From assembly GCA_050944035.1 (NCBI GenBank), contig JBMNQH010000024.1, positions 1 through 19,544 of the forward strand: a DNA stretch of 19,544 nt, written 5' to 3'. Under the pieces are notes generated by a model. It was not told where the DNA came from, ran no database searches, and saw only the letters and a list, made by a program, of their open reading frames with translations. Origin of the DNA: JBMNQH01 sp050944035 (lineage in GTDB: Bacteria; Bacillota; Clostridia; Oscillospirales; Oscillospiraceae). A program made the position numbers and the translations under genes. Shown in pieces: positions 14,250 to 19,544 of this stretch (position 1 is its first letter; every line of letters starts with the position of its first letter).

Positions 14250-15808
14250 TGGCAATGGCTCAGAATATCACATTCATTCCAGCGGTAAAAACTGTGGGAA
14301 CGCAGAAACCGGCGGAGAAAAAACAGAAGGTGCGCGTCGCAGCCTACTGCCGTGTTTCCACGGAGTTCGAGGAACAGGAATCGAGCTACGAAACGCAGGT
14401 GGCGCATTACACCTCCTACATCAACGGCAACCCGGAATGGGAAATGGTCGAGGTGTATGCGGACAACGGCATCTCCGGCACACGCACGGCAAAGCGGGAG
14501 GCTTTCAACCGCATGATAAAGGACTGCGAGGCCGGCCGAATCGACATGATCATTACGAAGTCGATCAGCCGCTTCTCCCGCAACACAGTCGACTGCCTCA
14601 AATATACGCGGAAGCTGAAGGAAATGAATATAGCCGTATTCTTCGAGAAGGAGAACATCAATACGCTCGACGCCAAGGGCGAGGTGCTTATGACGATCAT
14701 GGCGGCGCTGGCGCAGCAGGAGTCCGAATCCCTGTCGGCGAATGTCCGCCTCGGTATCCAGTTCCGTAATCAGCAGGGCAAGGTTCAGGTCAACCACAAC
14801 TGGTTTCTCGGCTATACGAAGGACGAAAGCGGAAAGCTGGTCATCGTGCCGGAGGAGGCCGAGGTAGTCAGACGGATTTACCGCGAATACCTGGAAGGGG
14901 CAAGTTTTGTAAAGATACGGCGCGGGCTTGAGGCTGACGGCATTCTCAACGGCGCGAAACATGCCCGCTGGCATGAAACGAACATCAAGCAGATACTCAC
15001 CAACGAAAAATACATCGGTGACGCTCTCCTTCAGAAGACCTATACGGTAAGCGTCCTTGACAAAAAGCGTAGCCGGAACGATGGCGTGATGCCGAAATAC
15101 TACGTGGAAGGCTGCCACGAACCCATCATCGACAGGGAGACCTTCCTCCTGGTTCAGGAGGAAATCGCGAGGCGGTCATCCCTTTACAAGGGCGGCAAAA
15201 AGCGTGTCTACAGTTCAAAATACGCTCTTTCCGGAAACGTGGTCTGCGGCCACTGCGGAAATATTTACAGGCGGGTCGTATGGTACACCGGGGGTGAGAA
15301 ACCTGTGGTGTGGCGGTGTGTAAGCAGGCTTACCCCAGGACAGGAATGCCCCGCGAGGACAGTGTCGGAGGAAGACCTTCATTCCGCGATAGCCTCCGCC
15401 GTGAATATGGCCTATGCCAACAGAAATGAGATCATTCCGGTTCTGAAGGAGAACATCGAGAGTGTTGTCGGTTGCAATATCGATGAGGAGATCGAGGTTA
15501 TCGATAACATGATCCGCAAGAGTCAGATGGATCTCCTCGATGCCGGCAAGGACGAGGAGAGAATTCAGGAAATCGGAGAAAGGATCGTCTCCCTGCGCGA
15601 AAGGCGGCAGAACGTTCTCACGCAGGCGGCGCTTCGGAAGGACGAGATTGACAGGATAAAGGCTATGATCAGCTTCATAGCGGAACAGACCGGCGAGGCG
15701 GAATACAGTGAGGCACTCGTCCGCAGCATGGTCGAAAAGGTCACGATCCACGATGACAAAATCACGGTCGAGTTCAAATCCGGTCTGGCAATAGACGTGG
15801 AAGCATAA
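14249..15808 (+). CDS. Large serine recombinase (519 aa)
   Basis: A site-specific recombinase that cuts and rejoins DNA through a phosphoserine link. The resolvase domain has V-A-A-Y-C-R-V-S-T with nucleophile S37, Y-A-D-N-G-I-S-G-T and I-T-K-S-I-S-R-F-S-R-N-T. The recombinase domain carries N-E-K-Y-I-G-D-A-L-L-Q-K-T-Y and E-G-C-H-E-P-I-I-D. A zinc-ribbon follows (V-C-G-H-C-G, with two later cysteines in W-R-C-V and Q-E-C-P), and a coiled-coil region ends the protein. Nothing key is missing, so it may be active. It starts at ATG 14249, sharing one base with the preceding stop; the second ATG at 14255 is also possible. It is followed by a terminator at 15826-15856. No cargo genes or recognisable att sites are paired with it in the window. 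Confidence 0.93.
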   Translation: MAMAQNITFIPAVKTVGTQKPAEKKQKVRVAAYCRVSTEFEEQESSYETQVAHYTSYINGNPEWEMVEVYADNGISGTRTAKREAFNRMIKDCEAGRIDMIITKSISRFSRNTVDCLKYTRKLKEMNIAVFFEKENINTLDAKGEVLMTIMAALAQQESESLSANVRLGIQFRNQQGKVQVNHNWFLGYTKDESGKLVIVPEEAEVVRRIYREYLEGASFVKIRRGLEADGILNGAKHARWHETNIKQILTNEKYIGDALLQKTYTVSVLDKKRSRNDGVMPKYYVEGCHEPIIDRETFLLVQEEIARRSSLYKGGKKRVYSSKYALSGNVVCGHCGNIYRRVVWYTGGEKPVVWRCVSRLTPGQECPARTVSEEDLHSAIASAVNMAYANRNEIIPVLKENIESVVGCNIDEEIEVIDNMIRKSQMDLLDAGKDEERIQEIGERIVSLRERRQNVLTQAALRKDEIDRIKAMISFIAEQTGEAEYSEALVRSMVEKVTIHDDKITVEFKSGLAIDVEA

Positions 15809-15825
15809 AACATATAACAGCATGA

Positions 15826-15856
15826 GGCGCTCGGAGCATATCCGGGCGTCTTTTTT
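15826..15856 (+). terminator. Rho-independent terminator of the recombinase gene
   Basis: GGCGCTCGGA (15826-15835) pairs with TCCGGGCGTC (15841-15850), two of the ten pairs being G-U wobbles, followed directly by TTTTTT. Confidence 0.8.
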
Positions 15857-15866
15857 ACTGTATGTA

Positions 15867-15895
15867 TTGAAAATTTCATAAACTTGTGGTACAAT
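15867..15895 (+). promoter_or_regulatory. Promoter of the HTH/DUF262 operon
   Basis: TTGAAA (15867-15872), a 17-base spacer and TACAAT (15890-15895), with TG one base before the -10 box. It lies between the recombinase terminator and the HTH start, so the DUF262 operon is a separate transcription unit. Confidence 0.75.
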
Positions 15896-15943
15896 GAATT
15901 ATCTTGTAAGTGCAATCGTATTTCACCGGAAGCGAGGTGCGTT

Positions 15944-16159
15944 ATGGTAAAGAATGATTTTGATATAGATGTAAAGGTCAAATGTCTGGAAGAGCGTGTC
16001 ACCCAGGCGCAGCTTGCCGAGATGGTAGGGACTTCCGCTCCGTACATCAGCAGGCTCATAAACAAGAAGGATGGCATCGTCAACAAGGTATTCGTCGAGA
16101 TGCTTGAGAAGCTGGGCTACGATATCCAGATTACGTATGTTAAGAAAACGGAAAACTAA
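15944..16159 (+). CDS. Small HTH regulator leading the DUF262 operon (71 aa)
   Basis: A one-domain XRE-like protein: V-T-Q-A-Q-L-A-E-M-V-G-T-S-A-P-Y-I-S-R-L-I-N is the helix-turn-helix, followed by K-V-F-V-E-M-L-E-K-L-G-Y-D-I-Q-I-T-Y-V. The ATG at 15944 follows GCGAGGTG; an in-frame codon at 15884 lies inside the promoter and is ruled out. The DUF262 gene starts 16 bases after its stop, so they are most likely co-transcribed. It probably controls its own operon, either as a repressor of the promoter at 15867-15895 or as a sensor. I see no clear palindrome there. Confidence 0.85.
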   Translation: MVKNDFDIDVKVKCLEERVTQAQLAEMVGTSAPYISRLINKKDGIVNKVFVEMLEKLGYDIQITYVKKTEN

Positions 16160-16175
16160 CGAGGGGTAAATAGAT

Positions 16176-17924
16176 ATGGCTTATGAAACTCCACTGACCA
16201 TCGCGGAAGTGATGAGAGATATTTCAAACAACAAATACGTCCTGCCTTCTATCCAGAGGGAGTATGTATGGGATACGGAACAGATTGAGACCTTGTTCGA
16301 CAGTCTGATGCAGGATTATCCAATCGGAGCGTTTCTGTTCTGGGAAATCGAGAAATCAAGGCTGCAGGATTACGATTTCTATGAATTCCTGCGAAATTAT
16401 CATGAGAAGAACAATACACATAACAAGAAGGTTGATCTCAAGGGTTCCGACGGTGTTACCGCAGTTCTTGACGGACAGCAGCGTTTGACCTCTATTTATA
16501 TAGGCCTTAAAGGCTCATATGCCTATCGGCTGAAATACAAACAGAAGAAAAGCGAGAGCGCATACCCGGTCAGATATTTGTATCTGAACCTTATTGAAGA
16601 TGCCCAGGACGAAACAAACAGATATGATTTCCGCTTTTTGACGGACAAAGAGTTCAAGGGGATGAGCGGTGGATATTGGTATCGTGTAGGCGATATTCTC
16701 AATATGACTCAGCCCGGAGAAACCTCGCAATATGTCCTGGATCATATTGCTTTCGCGGGGACGTTCACAAAGGAACAGACGATGCACGCAAATAATACGC
16801 TTCAGAAACTCTACAACGTTGTCCACACGGATAAAACCCTTAGTTACTATAAAGAGAAGGCCGTAGAGCTGGATAAGGTCCTCAATATTTTCATCCGCGT
16901 TAACAGTGGAGGTACGGTGCTTACATATTCCGACCTTCTACTCTCCATTGCATCGGCTCAGTGGGAGAACCATGACGCGAGAGAAGAAATCACAGATTTT
17001 GTCGATGATGTTAATTCTATCGGTGGCGGTTTCCGTATCAATAAAGACTTCGTGCTGAAAACGGCGCTCGTGTTGACAGATTTTCCAAATATTGCATTCA
17101 AGGTCGATAATTTCAATAAGCCGAATATGATGAAAATCGAGGCAAACTGGGAGAACATAAAGCGGGCAATAAAGCAGGCTGTGAATCTGGTCTCCTCATT
17201 CGGATTTACCGGAGAGACATTGAGTTCAAACAACGCCCTCATTCCTATTGCGTATTATCTGCACACAATAGGCATGCCGGATAATTTTGTCGAATCCGGG
17301 GCGAATAAGGATAACCGTGCAAAGATAAAGAAATGGCTTATCATGGCTCTGCTAAAGAAAGCGTTCAGCGGGCAGCCGGATAATGTAATAAGACCCATCC
17401 GAGACATCATACGCGAAAACGGAAATAATGAGTTCCCAATCACACAGATTATCGACAAGTTCAAGGGTACGAACAAGTCCATCCAGTTCACCGATGACGA
17501 TATTGATGAGTATCTGCTCAAGCTGAAGTACGGCAAGAGCGAGACGCTGTCTGCGCTTATGCTTCTGTATCCTTCACTCGACTTTGGCAACAGATTCCAT
17601 GAAGACCATATGTATCCGAAGAGCAAATTCAGAAAATCATATCTTCGCAAAATGGGCGTGCCAGAGGATCAGCTTGATACCTATATTGACTCCGTAAACG
17701 ATATAAGCAATCTTCAGCTTCTTGCTGCACAGTTAAACGAGGAAAAACTCAACTCCGATTTTGATGTGTGGTTCAACACTCAATATCCGACGGATACTGA
17801 TAAGATCCAGTACCGTACGATTCATTATCTGCCGGATATGGATTATACTTATCCAAACTTCCTTACATTCCTGGATAAAAGAAAACAGTTGCTTCGTAAA
17901 AAGCTGGCTGAGTTATTGCTGTAA
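16176..17924 (+). CDS. DUF262/DUF1524 (GmrSD-like) nuclease (582 aa)
   Basis: A fused two-domain protein of the GmrS-GmrD/SspE/BrxU type. The DUF262 part has L-P-S-I-Q-R-E-Y-V-W at 23-32 and the signature D-G-Q-Q-R-L-T-S at 99-106. DGQQR is the NTP-binding and hydrolysing motif in characterised members. I-F-I-R-V-N-S-G-G-T-V-L-T-Y follows. The C-terminal DUF1524 part has the HNH-type motif F-H-E-D-H-M-Y-P-K-S (H475, D477, H478) and S-N-L-Q-L-L with N512, so the nuclease looks intact. Family members cut modified phage DNA (GmrSD) or phage DNA in phosphorothioate hosts (SspE). No dnd or ssp modification genes are in view. GAGGGG precedes the ATG. The gap to the next gene is 24 bases, suggesting an operon with it. 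Confidence 0.92.
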   Translation: MAYETPLTIAEVMRDISNNKYVLPSIQREYVWDTEQIETLFDSLMQDYPIGAFLFWEIEKSRLQDYDFYEFLRNYHEKNNTHNKKVDLKGSDGVTAVLDGQQRLTSIYIGLKGSYAYRLKYKQKKSESAYPVRYLYLNLIEDAQDETNRYDFRFLTDKEFKGMSGGYWYRVGDILNMTQPGETSQYVLDHIAFAGTFTKEQTMHANNTLQKLYNVVHTDKTLSYYKEKAVELDKVLNIFIRVNSGGTVLTYSDLLLSIASAQWENHDAREEITDFVDDVNSIGGGFRINKDFVLKTALVLTDFPNIAFKVDNFNKPNMMKIEANWENIKRAIKQAVNLVSSFGFTGETLSSNNALIPIAYYLHTIGMPDNFVESGANKDNRAKIKKWLIMALLKKAFSGQPDNVIRPIRDIIRENGNNEFPITQIIDKFKGTNKSIQFTDDDIDEYLLKLKYGKSETLSALMLLYPSLDFGNRFHEDHMYPKSKFRKSYLRKMGVPEDQLDTYIDSVNDISNLQLLAAQLNEEKLNSDFDVWFNTQYPTDTDKIQYRTIHYLPDMDYTYPNFLTFLDKRKQLLRKKLAELLL

Positions 17925-17948
17925 AAACCTATTTGGAGGTGATGAGTG

Positions 17949-19391
17949 ATGCCACATGTTGTTGTTCTTGAACTAACTGCCGGAAAAAACAATTTTGAAT
18001 TCGCGCAGAACATTGAGACGGCGTTATCAAGTGCTGAAACAGATTTGCAGGAGCTTGAAGACAAAATCGCTGAGACTGAAGAGACCGTGAAGGCTCTGAC
18101 CCCTGAATGCGATAAATCGGATTATATTCTGTCTGCATCAAGCGGTGCGCTTTGTGGGATCATGGATATCTTCCTTGTAGGGAAACCGGGAGAGTCTCCC
18201 ATAGGGGATTTGACAGATAAATGGTTTGCTGAAAGGACAAAGTCCTTCGCAAAATTGTGCAAATGGGACAGCACTAAGGATGATTCTCTAAAATCTGCAA
18301 TAAAACATCTGGAGAAGAAATTCAAAATACCCTACGATCAAAGTGTCGGAGGCAGTATTTTTCATGAGTTGATAAATCTGACCCCTGACAATCATCATTT
18401 CAAATCGTTAGGTCATAATCCGACGATTCTCGGCCTGTTCTTTTCCATTCTCAATCAGTTTACGAACACGTCAAGTTTTGTCTCCGAAGGTGAATTGATT
18501 ACCCTTAATAATTCGGACGGAAAATTTGAGCTTGAGGGGCATAATGTTCCAAGCAAACTGTTTTGTGGATTTGTCAACTGGTTAGGGCATTTGGTTTCCG
18601 ATGTTTCCGGGGCATCCAGCAGCAAAGGCCGCGGCATGGGCATTCCTTCTCCGATATGGAGCTGGACAAACGATGTTATTGCAATAAAAAGGAAAATTGG
18701 TATTCCTGCGTCTGAGTTTGACAAAACGACTAACGAATTGGCACTGCAGATTTTCAAGGAAGGCTACGACACCAGGTTCCAGACCGCCCAGACCATCCCG
18801 GTCTTTATAAACGAGATGATTGTAAGGGTGTTCTATTGTGTCAGGAGGACAATACGGTATTTTGCTGTAACGCCAAAAGACAACCGCTCTTTCAAAACGA
18901 TGTGGAAAGCGTGTGAACCTTTCTCGAATGCTACTGTGAAAAGAATGCTGACAGTGGCGCACGGAACTTTCTGTTTGGTAGATATCGGTGATGCAACGAT
19001 TCGCGGTTTTGCGACCGGCGGCGGTTATTTCAATGCTGCGGAGTTTTTCATGCGGCTTAACATTGTCGGCGTTGGACGGTTCACCATTTCCCTGTATGGG
19101 GAGGTCAAACGTGGCGTCAAGAAATCTGACGCGAAAGAAAATGTATACTTCTTCAAACGGGAGAAGTTGATTGTTGAAAACTATATCGAAGGGCTACGCT
19201 GTTTGTCAGAGGTTTATGATGATAGGCTCTTGCTGACATTCATAGATGACCTCAAGAGCAGTGATGCTTATATACAGGCTTTTGAAAAGTCTGCTTTGCT
19301 TGCGGCAAAACGAAATGTACCTGAAAAGGATATACTGAGGACAAAATCCGACATAGATAATTATTTTCGCAGAGGAACTGAAAATGGCTAA
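17949..19391 (+). CDS. Protein of unknown family encoded beside the DUF262 nuclease (480 aa)
   Basis: I do not recognise this family. GGAGGTGATG lies directly upstream; I take the ATG at 17949 (GTG at 17946 is too close to it). The N-terminus after residue 15 looks like a coiled coil (L-S-S-A-E-T-D-L-Q-E-L-E-D-K-I-A-E-T-E). It is followed by a moderately hydrophobic glycine-rich stretch (S-G-A-L-C-G-I-M-D-I-F-L-V-G-K-P-G-E-S) that could touch membrane. Another lies late in the protein (G-G-G-Y-F-N-A-A-E-F-F-M-R-L-N-I-V-G-V-G-R-F). There is an aromatic segment (I-P-V-F-I-N-E-M-I-V-R-V-F-Y-C-V-R-R) and a basic, helical C-terminus. No nuclease, ATPase or methyltransferase motif is visible. Its position between a DUF262 nuclease and an overlapping third gene suggests an effector or structural partner of that system. 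Confidence 0.75.
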   Translation: MPHVVVLELTAGKNNFEFAQNIETALSSAETDLQELEDKIAETEETVKALTPECDKSDYILSASSGALCGIMDIFLVGKPGESPIGDLTDKWFAERTKSFAKLCKWDSTKDDSLKSAIKHLEKKFKIPYDQSVGGSIFHELINLTPDNHHFKSLGHNPTILGLFFSILNQFTNTSSFVSEGELITLNNSDGKFELEGHNVPSKLFCGFVNWLGHLVSDVSGASSSKGRGMGIPSPIWSWTNDVIAIKRKIGIPASEFDKTTNELALQIFKEGYDTRFQTAQTIPVFINEMIVRVFYCVRRTIRYFAVTPKDNRSFKTMWKACEPFSNATVKRMLTVAHGTFCLVDIGDATIRGFATGGGYFNAAEFFMRLNIVGVGRFTISLYGEVKRGVKKSDAKENVYFFKREKLIVENYIEGLRCLSEVYDDRLLLTFIDDLKSSDAYIQAFEKSALLAAKRNVPEKDILRTKSDIDNYFRRGTENG

Positions 19392-19544
19392 AAAGAAATC
19401 GAAACTGAAAGTAGCCCAGGAAGAAGCCCAGGCTGCGGTCAATAAAACAAACGAAAAAATAGCAGAACTCGGTGGTATAACCGCAACCCTCTATTCTGAA
19501 CTGAGCAATATCCAGGAGGCATTTGACGCAATCCGCAATGTACC
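19384..19544 (+). CDS. Start of a coiled-coil-like protein, third structural gene of the DUF262 operon (runs off window)
   Basis: An ATG at 19384 overlaps the end of the preceding gene by eight bases (ATGGCTAA), a strong coupling sign. The 53 residues visible are M-A-K-K-K-S-K-L-K-V-A-Q-E-E-A-Q-A-A-V followed by more helical, charged sequence up to the edge. It is lysine-rich at the start and looks coiled-coil, like the N-terminus of the protein before it. No domain can be named from this much. The frame is open to the last base. Confidence 0.75.
   Translation, partial: MAKKKSKLKVAQEEAQAAVNKTNEKIAELGGITATLYSELSNIQEAFDAIRNV

Larger units (their letters stand above)
13826..15860 (+). mobile_element. 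Serine-recombinase cassette, left part degenerate (ends not defined)
   Basis: Three recombinase-derived segments lie on the plus strand: a fragment of a long recombinase (about 13838-13962), a truncated small recombinase-domain protein (to 14249) and a complete long serine recombinase (14249-15808) with its terminator. This order resembles the multi-gene recombinase sets of integrative elements in Clostridia, with an internal deletion. Base composition is visibly more GC-rich than the NACHT gene it abuts. I find no flanking direct repeats or att-like sites, so the limits given are only where recombinase-related sequence starts and stops. Confidence 0.6.

Noticed and set aside
14030..15118. 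A 362-codon open frame opposite the serine recombinase
   Set aside because: It runs antisense to a recombinase whose motifs are complete. Its translation has no recognisable domain and it has no ribosome-binding site; it is a by-product of codon bias.
16176..17924. Ssp or BREX system based on the DUF262 protein
   Set aside because: No dnd/ssp phosphorothioation genes and no brx/pgl genes are visible, so only the protein family, not the system, is supported.

Overview
The window looks like a chromosomal segment of a Bacillota bacterium, most likely a gut-type member of the Clostridia. The evidence is strong purine-rich ribosome-binding sites close to most starts, near-consensus TTGACA/TATAAT promoters, U-tailed hairpin terminators, paired short-chain chromate transporters, two RlmD-type methyltransferases and a Clostridia-style serine recombinase cassette. 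The assignment is by gene style only; no rRNA or species marker is present.

Layout. (1) 1-1900, housekeeping and accessory: the tail of an XRE regulator, a small acidic protein of unknown function, and a two-gene chromate-transporter operon on the minus strand with a clear promoter overlapped by a palindrome. (2) 2041-5805: two 23S rRNA uracil-C5 methyltransferase paralogues on the plus strand. One has a TRAM domain and one lacks it, and an AT-rich orphan ParA-type ATPase gene lies between them. (3) 5958-12131: an elaborate C5-methylation restriction locus. A cytosine methyltransferase with its own N-terminal DNA-binding domain faces a convergent minus-strand operon. In transcription order that operon encodes a small XRE regulator, a NgoFVII/BfiI-like PLD nuclease, a Z1-type ATPase, a Vsr endonuclease and a GIY-YIG nuclease. 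(4) 12152-13822: a NACHT NTPase at the head of the same operon that has lost its N-terminus and start codon. (5) about 13826-15860: a serine-recombinase cassette, partly degenerate, abutting the broken NACHT gene. (6) 15867-19544 (edge): a second defence-like operon with its own promoter. It encodes an XRE-type regulator, a DUF262/DUF1524 (GmrSD-like) nuclease, a 480-residue protein of unknown family, and the start of a further coiled-coil-like protein that overlaps it by 8 bases.

How the genes may work together. The methyltransferase would mark self DNA and probably represses itself through GCAGCG half-sites around its promoter. The PLD protein, with a likely B3-type recognition domain, is the best candidate for the sequence-specific cutter. 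Z1 could supply ATP-driven remodelling or translocation. Vsr would repair T:G mismatches made by 5-methylcytosine deamination. The GIY-YIG protein is an extra nuclease of unknown role. The NACHT protein, now broken, may once have been an additional layer of the island. The DUF262 operon to the right is an independent candidate system. These roles are inferred from families and gene order, not shown by the sequence alone.
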